Assembly: GCA_000416275.1 (NCBI GenBank)
Contig: ASZJ01000081.1
Coordinates: forward strand, 1 to 49,157
DNA: 49,157 nt
DNA from: Osedax symbiont Rs1
Lineage (GTDB): Bacteria; Pseudomonadota; Gammaproteobacteria; Pseudomonadales; Balneatricaceae
Direction of reading: 5' to 3'
Shown here: in pieces, positions 9,993 through 18,609 of the stretch
Layout of the letters: each line of letters opens with the position of its first letter
Numbering within the stretch: position 1 is the first letter of the stretch
Program-made: the position numbers and the translations under genes
Notes under the pieces: generated by a model
Told to the model about the DNA's origin: nothing
Databases searched by the model: none
Seen by the model: only the letters and a program-made list of their open reading frames with translations

Positions 9993-11156
9993 ATGGACTT
10001 TGAAAAATTCCTAACGGAATTGGCAGCAAGAGATGGTTCAGATCTCTATCTATCTACTGGAGCGCGGCCATGTGCGAAATTTCAGGGTACCTTAGAGCCT
10101 CTTAGTGAAGAGGTGATAGGGGTAGGTGAAGTTGAAATGATCGCCCGTGAGATCATGGATGAAAAGCAGTGGCAAGATTTTCAGCGGGAGCTGGAAATGA
10201 ATTTGGCTATCTCTATCGCCAAAGTGGGTCGCTTTAGAGTTAATGTTTTTAAACAGAGAAACCAATACGCGCTAGTCGCGCGTAATATTAAGAGCGAAAT
10301 CCCCAATTTTTCGGACCTTGGTTTGCCAGATCATCTAAAAGAAGTCGTGATGGATAAACGCGGCCTGATTTTGTTTGTTGGCGCCACCGGTTCTGGTAAA
10401 TCAACTTCTTTAGCCTCGCTATTAGATTATCGAAATGCTAATTCTGGCGGTCATATCATTACGATTGAAGACCCGATAGAATTTATTCACCAGCACAAAA
10501 AATCGATTGTCAACCAGCGTGAAGTTGGGGTCGATACCCGTAGTTTTCACAGTGCCTTGATCAATACCTTGCGTCAGGCACCAGATGTTATTTTAATTGG
10601 TGAGATACGCGACCGAGAGACAATGGAGCACTGTCTGGCATTTTCTGAAACCGGGCACTTAGCTATCTCAACACTGCATGCTAACAATGCCAACCAAGCC
10701 CTAGATAGAATTATTAACTTTTTCCCGGAGGAGCGTCATTCACAAGTACTCTCTGATCTATCATTAAATATTAAAGCGATAGTGTCGCAGCGTTTAGTGA
10801 AAACCATCCATGGTAAGCGTACCGCAGCGGTGGAAGTTTTGTTAAATACCTCAACTATCCGCGATCTAATTGCTAAAGGCGACATAGAGGGCATCAAAGA
10901 GATCATGGAAAAGTCTGAAAATTTAGGCATGAAGACCTTCGACTCCTCTCTGTATGATCTAGTATCAGGTGGGATTATTAGTATGGAGGAGGGTTTAAAG
11001 CATGCTGATTCGGTGAATAACTTACGTTTGCGGCTCAAGTTAGATGAGAGAGAGTTGCGCAGAGCGGAAGCGACCACTGTTGTTCAGCCAGCTGAGGCTG
11101 GCACGTCCAAGGCCTCAGCAAAAGTTGCTGGGCCAAGTAAATTTGAATTGTTGTAG
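9993..11156 (+). CDS. pilU: Type IV pilus retraction ATPase, PilT/PilU family
   Basis: A hexameric ATPase that powers pilus retraction at the inner membrane. It has 387 residues. The N-terminal PAS-like domain carries GSDLYLSTGARP. The RecA-like core has Walker A GATGSGKS (residues 130-137), ITIEDPIEFIHQH (Asp box), Walker B DVILIGEIRDRETM and the His box TGHLAISTLHANNANQAL. The length, the EFIHQHKKSIVNQREVGVDT stretch and the acidic/Ala-rich tail after the core fit PilU better than PilT (about 345 residues). Unlike the usual pilT-pilU pair, no pilT lies next to it. It belongs to a type IVa system separate from the tad locus further on. Confidence 0.85.
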   Translation: MDFEKFLTELAARDGSDLYLSTGARPCAKFQGTLEPLSEEVIGVGEVEMIAREIMDEKQWQDFQRELEMNLAISIAKVGRFRVNVFKQRNQYALVARNIKSEIPNFSDLGLPDHLKEVVMDKRGLILFVGATGSGKSTSLASLLDYRNANSGGHIITIEDPIEFIHQHKKSIVNQREVGVDTRSFHSALINTLRQAPDVILIGEIRDRETMEHCLAFSETGHLAISTLHANNANQALDRIINFFPEERHSQVLSDLSLNIKAIVSQRLVKTIHGKRTAAVEVLLNTSTIRDLIAKGDIEGIKEIMEKSENLGMKTFDSSLYDLVSGGIISMEEGLKHADSVNNLRLRLKLDERELRRAEATTVVQPAEAGTSKASAKVAGPSKFELL

Positions 11157-11162
11157 AGAGAC

Positions 11163-11199
11163 CTCTGCATAACGTTGCGAGCGCAGTAGTTATGCAGAG
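11163..11199. repeat. Intergenic palindrome, CTGCATAA-type, copy 2
   Basis: CTCTGCATAAC (11163-11173) and GTTATGCAGAG (11189-11199) are a perfect 11-bp inverted repeat with a 15-nt loop, just after the pilU stop. There is no T run, so it is not a classical terminator. The arms match the palindrome at 8859-8908. Confidence 0.6.
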
Positions 11200-11221
11200 C
11201 TCTGAGAGAGATTACTGGTAA

Positions 11222-11629
11222 ATGAATGAAATCGTCGAAGAGTTAAGAGAAAAAAATCAAGATCGATTCGCCTCTATTGAGCTTCCCGATGAAGACCAAC
11301 TGGTGATTATACAAGAGCAGCTGCTGTTGCATTTGCCGGCGGATTTAAAAGATTTTTTGCTGAATGTGAGCGATGTAGTGTACGGCAGCATTCGGCCGGT
11401 GACCGTCACCGATGACTTCGCCGCAACGCACCTCCCGGAAATGGCTTCAGTAGCTTGGGATAGAGGCTTGCCGCGTGAATATATTCCAGTTTGTGAAATG
11501 TTAGATGGCTATTATTTTATTGCTCAAGAAGGCTATGTCAGTGTTTGGCGACCAGCGATAGGAGTAGACCAGAATTTTCATTGGGATTCACTGTGGCACT
11601 GGTGTGAGCAGGTTTGGCTAAAAAGCTAA
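11222..11629 (+). CDS. SMI1/KNR4-like (SUKH) small protein
   Basis: A 135-residue acidic soluble protein. The fold pattern fits the SMI1/KNR4 superfamily: an N-terminal helix with ELREKNQDRF, then LPADLKDFLLNVSDVVYGSI, a central DGYYFIAQEGYVSVW strand region, and a C-terminal HWDSLWHWCEQVW. Some SUKH proteins are immunity proteins, but similar genes also occur as conserved single genes in Pseudomonas-like genomes without a toxin. No toxin gene is next to this one, so a housekeeping or regulatory role seems more likely. It is convergent with lnt. The exact function is unknown. Confidence 0.7.
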   Translation: MNEIVEELREKNQDRFASIELPDEDQLVIIQEQLLLHLPADLKDFLLNVSDVVYGSIRPVTVTDDFAATHLPEMASVAWDRGLPREYIPVCEMLDGYYFIAQEGYVSVWRPAIGVDQNFHWDSLWHWCEQVWLKS

Positions 11630-11687
11630 TAGGCTCTAGGAGGTTCGCTCAGTAACTGTGAAAGCAGAGATACGGAATCTTGCTAGA

Positions 11688-11704
11688 TATATGCGCCGCA
11701 TATA
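11688..11704. repeat. 17-bp perfect palindrome between convergent genes
   Basis: TATATGCG-C-CGCATATA lies between the end of the SMI1-like gene and the end of lnt. No T run follows on either strand, so a terminator role is doubtful. Confidence 0.45.
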
Positions 11705-11719
11705 AACACTAATTTATCC

Positions 11720-13237
11720 TCAAACAGCCTCGCTCTCTTTCTGATCACGCTTCTCAGTCGCTCTTCGATTGCGATAGAGAATATAAGCCCCGCACAACAC
11801 ACTCAATATATACAGAGGCCAGGGGCCGAATCGTTGAAAAGGGGTCAAGCCTTGCATCGGCTGTACACTGCCCTCTAAAATAGCCTCGGTATACCTCGGT
11901 GCTATTTTATCGACTCTACCTTGGGGATCAACGATAGCGCTAATGCCGTTGTTAGCGCTGCGCACTAGCCAACGGCCGTTTTCTATGGCGCGCATTCTGG
12001 CTATTTGAAAGTGCTGGTCGGGGCCGATCGAGTGACTAAACCAAGTGTCATTGGAAAGCGTTAGGATTAGATCTGCATTTTTACTGTATTCTCGTACTAA
12101 CTCCGGATAGGCAATTTCATAACAGATTGCGGTGCTATATTTGTATGCACCGACTGTTAGCAATGGTTGCCGGCTCAATTTAGGTAAGCTAAAGGTGAAA
12201 TCTGGGATGTTTAAGAAATTAAACAAATCTCTAAATTCATGCTGCCAAGGTATGTACTCGCCAAAGGGTACCAAGCGCTGTTTATGGTAGTAACTCTGCT
12301 CGGTCAAATTTAGGATTGAATTGTGTATCCTGCGGCCTTTAGGGTGTTGGCTATCTTCGACTCTGATAGGTACGCCGCTGATTAGAGAGCCGCCAAGTTG
12401 GCGGTGTGCAGCGACTAAAGGTGCAAAGTATGCTGCAACCGCTGGATATAAGCTGGGGATAGCGGTCTCTGGCCAAATGATCACTTTATCACCAATGATT
12501 GGCTCCGTGATACGGTAATATTTACTCACTATTTCCGCTAAATGTCGGTTATCCCATTTGATCTGCTGCGGGATGTTGGGTTGCACAATCGCAAAATCAA
12601 TCGGTTCCCCTTTAGGCTGCGTCCAATTATTTGGCAGCATGTAACTGCTTAAAAGCGGTATCGTGATCCAGCCCACCACTATCAGAAATTGGCGGCGCGC
12701 TCTTTTTATGATAAAACTGGCGCCGGCCAAGCTGATAGCTACCACCAAATATGAGTTAAGCCAAACCCCTCCCAGTGCCGCCAGTGGTGCAAAGGGTGTG
12801 TCCAGAGTGGTATAGCCCAAATATAGCCAGGGGAAGCCGGTAAATAACCAGCTGCGTAGCCACTCGAATAACAGCCATAGTATGCTAAAGCCGAGCGCTG
12901 CGTAGCGAGCGCTAAAATATTTTTGGAACAGCCAAATTTGGCAGAGAAAGAGCAGGGCTAAGGCAGCGCAAAAAGTAAGCGTCAGTAATGCGGCGGGTAT
13001 CGCGTGGGTATTACCGTAGGTGTGAATGCTGACATACACCCAGGAGACTCCGCTGCCAAAAAATCCCAAGCCAAATAACCAGCCCAGCCACAGTGCTTGT
13101 TTAACGCTCTGTTTTTTTAGAAGTAGGTATAGCGCTCCCGGTGTTAGCAGTGCGAACACGAAAAAATTAAATGGAGCAAAGGCGAGGGTGGTGCTGGCCC
13201 CAGCGATGAGGGCCAGTAAGGGTCTATTGCCCTTCAA
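11720..13237 (-). CDS. lnt: Apolipoprotein N-acyltransferase
   Basis: Lnt is the inner-membrane enzyme that adds the third acyl chain to bacterial lipoproteins. It has 505 residues. Six or more membrane helices in the first ~200 residues are followed by a periplasmic nitrilase domain. The catalytic Glu lies in WPETAIPSL, the Lys in YYHKQRLVPFGEYIPW and the Cys in AICYEIAYPE. A last helix lies near the C-terminus. The start codon is TTG, directly abutting the corC stop (TAA TTG). No in-frame ATG exists before the first membrane helix, and the resulting N-terminus MKGNRPLLALIAG fits the family. It is the last gene of the phoH-ybeY-corC-lnt operon. Confidence 0.96.
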   Translation of the reverse strand: MKGNRPLLALIAGASTTLAFAPFNFFVFALLTPGALYLLLKKQSVKQALWLGWLFGLGFFGSGVSWVYVSIHTYGNTHAIPAALLTLTFCAALALLFLCQIWLFQKYFSARYAALGFSILWLLFEWLRSWLFTGFPWLYLGYTTLDTPFAPLAALGGVWLNSYLVVAISLAGASFIIKRARRQFLIVVGWITIPLLSSYMLPNNWTQPKGEPIDFAIVQPNIPQQIKWDNRHLAEIVSKYYRITEPIIGDKVIIWPETAIPSLYPAVAAYFAPLVAAHRQLGGSLISGVPIRVEDSQHPKGRRIHNSILNLTEQSYYHKQRLVPFGEYIPWQHEFRDLFNFLNIPDFTFSLPKLSRQPLLTVGAYKYSTAICYEIAYPELVREYSKNADLILTLSNDTWFSHSIGPDQHFQIARMRAIENGRWLVRSANNGISAIVDPQGRVDKIAPRYTEAILEGSVQPMQGLTPFQRFGPWPLYILSVLCGAYILYRNRRATEKRDQKESEAV

Positions 13238-14077
13238 TTAACTATTGACTCGCTGTACGTGTAATAGCCTGATGCGCCGGTGTTCAGAGGATAGAATTTT
13301 AAATTTAAAGTTGTCGATGATAATTTCTTCATCTTTTTGCGGTAGGTGCCCAAAACGTTGGGTGACAATGCCGCCCACCGTATCGAAGTCATATTTATCA
13401 AAGCTAGTATGGAAATACTGATCAAAATCTTCTAGCTCAGTCAGTGCTTTGACTAAAAATGCATTGTCATCGAAGGGGCGAATATTGCCCTCGTCATCGA
13501 CAGGGTCGTGTTCGTCTTCAATTTCACCGACAATTTGTTCCAGTACATCTTCAATGGTGATCAGCCCGGCGATTCCGCCGTATTCATCGACGACTATCGC
13601 GAGATGGCTGCGGTTGGCGCGAAATTCATTGAGTAGAATGTTTAATCTTTTGCTCTCTGGAATGAAAGTGACATCCCGCAGCTTATCTTTAACGGTAATT
13701 TCGTGTTCATTTTCTTCGAGTAGATTTGGCAGTAAGTCTTTAGCTAACAATACACCGATAATCTCATTGGGGTTTTTGCCTACGACCGGGAATCGAGAGT
13801 GGGCACTGGAAATTATGGTAGGTAAAAATTCTTTAATGGTCTGGTCGGCTTCTATGATAACCATTTTGGAACGCGGTACCATTATATCTCTGACTTGCAT
13901 TTCAGAGACTTGCATCGCACCTTCGATAATCGAAAGTGCCTCTTTATCGAGTAAGTTATCACCTGCCGCTTCTTTGATCACATCTAATACTTGTTGCTTA
14001 GTCTTGGGATCAAAAGATAATGCTTGGGCTATGCGCCCAAAGATACTTCGTGGTTTTTCTGATCGATCTTCGTTCAT
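13238..14077 (-). CDS. corC: CorC/YbeX CBS-pair protein
   Basis: A cytoplasmic CBS-domain protein of the CorC/YbeX family, linked in the literature to magnesium/cobalt efflux and to ribosome-related functions. It has 279 residues. A short N-terminal region has SIFGRIAQALSFDP. Two CBS domains follow (about 65-190, with VRDIMVPRSKM and GLITIEDVLEQIVGEIEDEHD). The C-terminal transporter-associated CorC domain (about 205-279) has TVGGIVTQRFGHLP. It has no membrane DUF21 segment, which separates it from the longer HlyC/CorC proteins. The gene abuts lnt with no gap and lies 33 bp after ybeY. Confidence 0.93.
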   Translation of the reverse strand: MNEDRSEKPRSIFGRIAQALSFDPKTKQQVLDVIKEAAGDNLLDKEALSIIEGAMQVSEMQVRDIMVPRSKMVIIEADQTIKEFLPTIISSAHSRFPVVGKNPNEIIGVLLAKDLLPNLLEENEHEITVKDKLRDVTFIPESKRLNILLNEFRANRSHLAIVVDEYGGIAGLITIEDVLEQIVGEIEDEHDPVDDEGNIRPFDDNAFLVKALTELEDFDQYFHTSFDKYDFDTVGGIVTQRFGHLPQKDEEIIIDNFKFKILSSEHRRIRLLHVQRVNS

Positions 14078-14110
14078 TGGTTCTTTTAGCTCCGAGCTTA
14101 AAGGTAGTTG

Positions 14111-14566
14111 TTAAAGGTACGGATCGCAAATATTAAGTTTGGCTAGAATCTCTCTCTCAAGCTGTTCCATTTCTTCTGCTTCACCATCTTCTATGTGGTC
14201 AAATCCTAAAAGATGCAAGGTACCATGAATAGTCATGTGTGCCCAGTGATCAAAAAGTGTTTTTTGTTGTTCGATAGCCTCTTGTGCGACCACTGGTGCA
14301 CAGATCAACAAGTCGCCTAGTATTTCAACTTGCTGAGTAACGCAATCCGGGGTCTCGAACGGAAAAGAAAGTACATTAGTTGGCCGCTCTTTGCCGCGGT
14401 ATTGGCTATTAAGCGCCTGACTTTGATCCGCGTCGACAATCCTAATACAAATTGAAAACTGTTGAGTATAGGGTTTTAGAGCAGTGTCTACCCAGCTCTG
14501 AATGTCTTCGCGACTGGGCAATTGGCTAGCGTCTACTGTGTATTGGACTTCGAGCTCAGTGCTCAT
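14111..14566 (-). CDS. ybeY: Endoribonuclease YbeY
   Basis: A zinc-dependent RNase involved in 16S rRNA 3'-end maturation and ribosome quality control. It has 151 residues (E. coli 155). The metal-binding motif H-x3-H-x5-H is seen as IHGTLHLLGFDH near residue 115. The conserved RGKERPTNVLSFPFE lies near residue 58. It overlaps the end of phoH by 4 nt, which suggests translational coupling; phoH-ybeY-corC-lnt is a standard gammaproteobacterial order. Confidence 0.96.
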   Translation of the reverse strand: MSTELEVQYTVDASQLPSREDIQSWVDTALKPYTQQFSICIRIVDADQSQALNSQYRGKERPTNVLSFPFETPDCVTQQVEILGDLLICAPVVAQEAIEQQKTLFDHWAHMTIHGTLHLLGFDHIEDGEAEEMEQLEREILAKLNICDPYL

Positions 14567-15570
14567 CGGGTCACCGAAAGTTGGTGGGGGGGATTAGATT
14601 TCTGCAAGTCGTGACGATCGTATGCCTCGACAATGTGTTGCACTAAATGATGGCGCACTACATCTTTGGATGAAAAATAACTAAAGCCAATGCCCTCTAC
14701 TCCCTCTAATACTTCTGCCGCATGGCGCAGTCCAGAAGGTACACCTTTAGGTAGGTCTACCTGGGTAATGTCACCGGTTATAACGGCTGTTGAACCAAAG
14801 CCAATCCGGGTCAAAAACATTTTCATTTGCTCTCGAGTGGTATTCTGGCTCTCATCTAAAATAATGAATGAGCCGTTTAAGGTGCGGCCGCGCATATAGG
14901 CTAACGGTGCTATTTCAATGACATGACGTTCAATTAATCGGGCGACTCGTTCAAAACCGAGCATTTCAAATAGAGCGTCGTACAGTGGTCGCAAGTAAGG
15001 GTCAACTTTTTGCGCCAAGTCTCCCGGCAGGAAGCCGAGTTTTTCGCCAGCCTCTACAGCGGGGCGCACTAATACGATCCGCTCTACTTCTTCGCGCTCT
15101 AGAGCTTCAACGGCACAGGCGACGGCCAGGTAAGTTTTACCTGTACCAGCGGGGCCAATACCGAAGCTTATATCGTGAGTTGCAATCGAGCGAGTATATT
15201 GCTGTTGGTTGGGGCCGCGGGGCTTGACTAGGACTTTACGGGTTTTAATCAGTATGCCACTTTCTATAGCGCTATCCGCTAAGATTAGGTCTTGCTCTAA
15301 GCCTGATTGTTGCAGGCACAAGTGTACTTGCTGTAAGTCTAGATCGGTACCTGCGCAAGTATCTAGATACATTTGCTTGAGTAGTGAGGCCACTTTATTG
15401 GCTAAATCGGGATCACCGGTAACTTGAAAGTCAATCCCTCGGTTGCTGATGATGACATTGAGACGTTTTTCTATCAGCTTCAGATTCTCGTTGTACTGGC
15501 CACAGAGACTGGCAAGAGCAGCGGTGTCGCTGTGCGATAAAGTGAAATTTATAGATGTGCTATTGCTCAA
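14563..15570 (-). CDS. ybeZ: PhoH-like ATPase (YbeZ)
   Basis: A cytoplasmic P-loop NTPase of the PhoH family, believed to act with YbeY in RNA metabolism. It has 335 residues. The N-terminal ~110 residues are a KH-like/other domain. The P-loop is FGIGPAGTGKTYLA, the Walker B FIILDESQNTT, and the sensor region TRIGFGSTAVITGDITQVDLP. It is the first gene of the four-gene operon ending with lnt. A 192-bp gap without a gene separates it from miaB, and the promoter is expected there. Confidence 0.94.
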   Translation of the reverse strand: MSNSTSINFTLSHSDTAALASLCGQYNENLKLIEKRLNVIISNRGIDFQVTGDPDLANKVASLLKQMYLDTCAGTDLDLQQVHLCLQQSGLEQDLILADSAIESGILIKTRKVLVKPRGPNQQQYTRSIATHDISFGIGPAGTGKTYLAVACAVEALEREEVERIVLVRPAVEAGEKLGFLPGDLAQKVDPYLRPLYDALFEMLGFERVARLIERHVIEIAPLAYMRGRTLNGSFIILDESQNTTREQMKMFLTRIGFGSTAVITGDITQVDLPKGVPSGLRHAAEVLEGVEGIGFSYFSSKDVVRHHLVQHIVEAYDRHDLQKSNPPHQLSVTR

Positions 15571-15762
15571 TAGATTATCTCCAATAAGGGGTCGTTAAAC
15601 AAAGTAGCGAGCGCTGCTAACAGCAGTGAAAATCCGACCCTAGAAGGGCTTGAGTAGCCTTCGAGCCTCGAATTTCAAGCTTAGCTTGGCAAGTGCAATA
15701 CCATTGCTAAAGTTTCACCATCTAAAAAGTAGCCCAAGTATAGCACATTTGCCGTTGCCCTC

Positions 15763-17160
15763 TTACACTGGGCTGACGGCATTTTCCGGTGCTTGAGTGG
15801 CGATCGCTATAGGCTGAAAACCATCTAACTCAGAGCTGAGCAGCTTGCCAATCAAAGAGTTAGTATACGACTGGATTATTTCAACATCGGCGAAATTGCC
15901 AATCAGATTCGGATCGTCACATCTGAAATTAACCACTCTATTGTTTTCAGTTCGCCCCGAGAGCATGCCTGGATCTTTCTTGGAGTAGCTATTGACTAAA
16001 ATACGCTGGGTAGAGCCAACCATTTGTCGGCTGATAAGCTGCGCATTTTGGGTGATGCGATCTTGTAACCTTTTTAAGCGCAGCTTTTTGGTCTCATCGG
16101 TCACCGTGTCGGGGATATCAGATGCGGGGGTGCCCGGTCTGCGGCTGTAGATAAAGCTGTAGGAAATATCAAAGCCGATTTGATCGATCAACTGCATGGT
16201 TTGTTCGAAGTCGAATTCGGTTTCACCGGGAAAGCCGATGATGAAGTCCGATGAGAAGCAGATGTCAGGGCGGATTTTTTTAAGTTTACGCATCTTGGAC
16301 TTGTATTCGAGAGTGGTGTGCCCGCGCTTCATCGCCATTAAAATACTGTCGGAGCCGGACTGTACCGGCAAGTGTAAATGGCTGACCAGCTCAGGTATCT
16401 CAGCGTACACTTCAATCAGTGAATCGGTAAATTCAACGGGGTGTGATGTGGTAAAGCGGATTCTATCGATGCCGTCAATGGTCGCCACTAAACGAATCAG
16501 TTCAGCGAGGTCCGCGGTTTCTTGGTCGTCAGTTGCACCGCGATAAGCATTGACGTTTTGTCCCAGTAAATTAACTTCTCTGACGCCCTGCTCAGCGAGT
16601 TCAACGCACTCGGCTAAAACGTCGTCTAAAGGTCGGCTAACTTCTTCGCCGCGTGTGTAGGGGACGACACAGAAAGTGCAGTATTTACTGCAACCTTCCA
16701 TCACTGAAACAAAAGCTTCAGCGCCATTGGCGACTGGGGCCGGTAATCGGTCGAACTTTTCTATCTCTGGGAAACTGACATCGACAATGCCGATTTTCCC
16801 CTGATCGGTTAAATCGATCATTTCCGGCAGTCTGTGTAACGTTTGTGGCCCGAACACCATATCGACGAAAGGGGCGCGCTTGAGAATTTTCTCGCCTTCC
16901 TGACTGGCAACACAGCCGCCAACCCCTATTTTTAAATTGGGATTCTTTTCTTTTAGCTTGCGCCAGCGACCCAGTTGATGGAAAACTTTTTCCTGGGCTC
17001 GCTCGCGGATAGAGCAAGTGTTGAGTAACAGTACATCTGCTTCGCTAGCATCATCTGTTAGCTCAAGTTCATGACTTTCACCAAGTAAATCTGCCATGCG
17101 TGAAGAGTCATACTCATTCATCTGACAGCCGTGGGTTTTAATAAATAGCTTCTTTGCCAT
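15763..17160 (-). CDS. miaB: tRNA-2-methylthio-N6-dimethylallyladenosine synthase
   Basis: A radical-SAM methylthiotransferase that modifies A37 of tRNAs reading UNN codons. It has 465 residues. The N-terminal UPF0004 domain has its three Cys in [21 protein letters not shown] and GVGGCVAS. The radical SAM CxxxCxxC is in [16 protein letters not shown]. The C-terminal TRAM domain starts at about 385. The start at 17160 is preferred because [15 protein letters not shown] is the family N-terminus and AAGGTG lies 8 nt upstream. An in-frame start at 17190 would add ten unsupported residues. Transcription runs toward phoH. Confidence 0.97.
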   Translation of the reverse strand: MAKKLFIKTHGCQMNEYDSSRMADLLGESHELELTDDASEADVLLLNTCSIRERAQEKVFHQLGRWRKLKEKNPNLKIGVGGCVASQEGEKILKRAPFVDMVFGPQTLHRLPEMIDLTDQGKIGIVDVSFPEIEKFDRLPAPVANGAEAFVSVMEGCSKYCTFCVVPYTRGEEVSRPLDDVLAECVELAEQGVREVNLLGQNVNAYRGATDDQETADLAELIRLVATIDGIDRIRFTTSHPVEFTDSLIEVYAEIPELVSHLHLPVQSGSDSILMAMKRGHTTLEYKSKMRKLKKIRPDICFSSDFIIGFPGETEFDFEQTMQLIDQIGFDISYSFIYSRRPGTPASDIPDTVTDETKKLRLKRLQDRITQNAQLISRQMVGSTQRILVNSYSKKDPGMLSGRTENNRVVNFRCDDPNLIGNFADVEIIQSYTNSLIGKLLSSELDGFQPIAIATQAPENAVSPV

Positions 17161-17190
17161 TGTGCACCTTGCTCTATCTGTTTCTGTCAA

Positions 17191-17570
17191 GATTGACCAG
17201 TGGCCAGTCTTGAAAAGTAATTAATTGCTACACCACCGCGGTTCTTTAGCATAAAATAAGCTGAGACTTTTATATTTAATTGCGGGAAATTTGTCAGTAA
17301 AAGTAAGCAGTGTGCCGCGAAAATTTTGCCTATTATACTGCGCCCTTTAGCCGATAGCTATTTTGCTGAAGACTATTTTGCAGCGCGACTGAGCAAAAGA
17401 AACCTCGAGCGGGCAATGTCTATAATATCTTGATGATAGGGCTGCTATTTATAGCTACAGATTGCTTTTCTATACAGCGCGCTGTGGTGTGCAATATTCG
17501 GGCGGCTATACTTGTAAATTTTAGCGCAGCCCCAATTGATGTAGATACATTATATATTCGAGAGAAAATC
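17191..17570. other. 380-bp divergent intergenic region between miaB and the DUF1820 gene
   Basis: The stretch is AT-rich with no supported gene. Candidate -10 elements on the plus strand are TATACT near 17335 and TATAAT at 17421-17426, but neither has a good -35 at normal spacing. An in-frame extension of the DUF1820 gene back to 17430 exists but has no family support. Promoters for both flanking genes are expected here. Confidence 0.4.
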
Positions 17571-17891
17571 ATGGCAAAAGATGATGCGATCTATCGCGTT
17601 ACCTTTATCAATCAGGATAAAGTAGTAGAAGTGTTCGTTAGTCACGTTTATCAAAGTGATATTTGGGGATTTATTCAACTGGAAGGTTTTATTTTTGGCC
17701 AGCGCTCAGAGCTTTTGGTTGATCCTGGGGAAGAAAAAGTAAAACAGTTGTTCAATGGGGTAATAAGTTCGTTCGTGCCAACTCAATCGATATTAAGAAT
17801 CGACGAAGTAGAGCAGTCGGGGGTTGCCAAACTGACCGAAGTTAAAGGCAGCGTCGCACAATTTCCAGCGATGCCACCGCGCAGAGATTAA
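17571..17891 (+). CDS. DUF1820 family protein
   Basis: A 106-residue cytoplasmic protein conserved in Pseudomonas-like gammaproteobacteria, function unknown. Its sequence fits the DUF1820 pattern as I recall it: IYRVTFINQDKVVEVFVSHV near the N-terminus, then QSDIWGFIQLEGFIFGQRSEL, then LVDPGEEKVKQLF and a proline-rich end. The start at 17571 (MAKDDAIYRV) is chosen because AGAGA lies about 7 nt upstream and the family begins here. It appears monocistronic, followed by a large inverted repeat. Confidence 0.8.
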   Translation: MAKDDAIYRVTFINQDKVVEVFVSHVYQSDIWGFIQLEGFIFGQRSELLVDPGEEKVKQLFNGVISSFVPTQSILRIDEVEQSGVAKLTEVKGSVAQFPAMPPRRD

Positions 17892-17909
17892 AATACGCCA
17901 GAAATTAGT

Positions 17910-17950
17910 TTTCAGCCGCACGCGCAGAAAGGCTTCGCTGGCGGCTGAAA
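17910..17950. terminator. Inverted repeat between convergent genes, possible terminator
   Basis: TTTCAGCCGC (17910-17919) and GCGGCTGAAA (17941-17950) form a perfect 10-bp stem with a 21-nt loop that contains its own shorter pairing. It sits between the DUF1820 gene and the convergent lipoprotein gene. There is no long T run, so termination is inferred from position only. Confidence 0.5.
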
Positions 17951-17962
17951 GCTATACTGTCT

Positions 17963-18412
17963 CTAGATGCAAGTATGACCTTCTTGCTTGCTTAATAATC
18001 TATTGCCCATGGCTGTTTCAACCCTGCCGCTAGGAAAGATCAGTTCAACTTCATCCAAACTGATGCACTGTACATCTCTGTTCTTCCAAGTGTTCGTCCA
18101 CGTAGTGCTTCTGATTTGACCAGGTGCTATTGGCCCAGCCAGGCGGACATAGGCACTCTGACGCGCTCCCTTTTTCGGCTTAATAACCTGTCCATTGCTG
18201 TTAAATGCAGTGATTTTGAAGCGTGCATAACTATAGTCAGCATGGGCAATGTTTTCGAAATTTACTCTGACACCTATGCTTTTTTTGGTCGCAGATACGA
18301 TAGGGGTAACGTCAGCGACAATCAGTGGCTGGTAGACAGTGTTTTTGGGTTTGTTTTGTATGCAGGCGGTTAAAAGGACTGTTACAAGTGCGAGTAGGGG
18401 GATTTTCCACAT
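17963..18412 (-). CDS. Small predicted lipoprotein, unknown function
   Basis: A 149-residue protein with a lipoprotein signal peptide: positive start MWK, hydrophobic core, lipobox LLTAC with the lipidated Cys at residue 17. The mature part is predicted to be mostly beta strand, with stretches such as IGVRVNFENIAHADYSYARFK (split: IGVRVNFENIAH, ADYSYARFK) and a C-terminal pair of Cys (CISLDEVELIF, HTCI). This suggests a small immunoglobulin-like domain. I do not recognise the family. GGAAG lies about 10 nt before the ATG. It lies between DUF1820 and epmB with a 197-bp gap behind it. Confidence 0.72.
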   Translation of the reverse strand: MWKIPLLALVTVLLTACIQNKPKNTVYQPLIVADVTPIVSATKKSIGVRVNFENIAHADYSYARFKITAFNSNGQVIKPKKGARQSAYVRLAGPIAPGQIRSTTWTNTWKNRDVQCISLDEVELIFPSGRVETAMGNRLLSKQEGHTCI

Positions 18413-18609
18413 TGTTATTTTACTTCCTTGGGTTTATTTAATGTTGCTGTATTTATACGAAATTGAATATTCAGCTATACAGGTCAGCAGTAGGTCGCCT
18501 TTAAAAAGAGGGCAGATTTTAACGTAAAACAAACATTATATCCGTTTTATTTATCTTAACTTAAGGTTTTTAGCAATTAGCCAACTCAAATTTAAGCGGC
18601 GGCAAAGTG

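Noticed and set aside
11222-11629. The SMI1/KNR4-like gene as immunity protein of a toxin system.
   Set aside because: No toxin, effector or polymorphic-toxin gene is nearby, and similar genes occur singly in conserved housekeeping contexts.
13449-14114. A 221-codon open frame on the plus strand opposite corC.
   Set aside because: corC and ybeY on the minus strand are clearly real and occupy the same bases. The plus-strand translation is Ser/Leu/Ile-rich shadow sequence.
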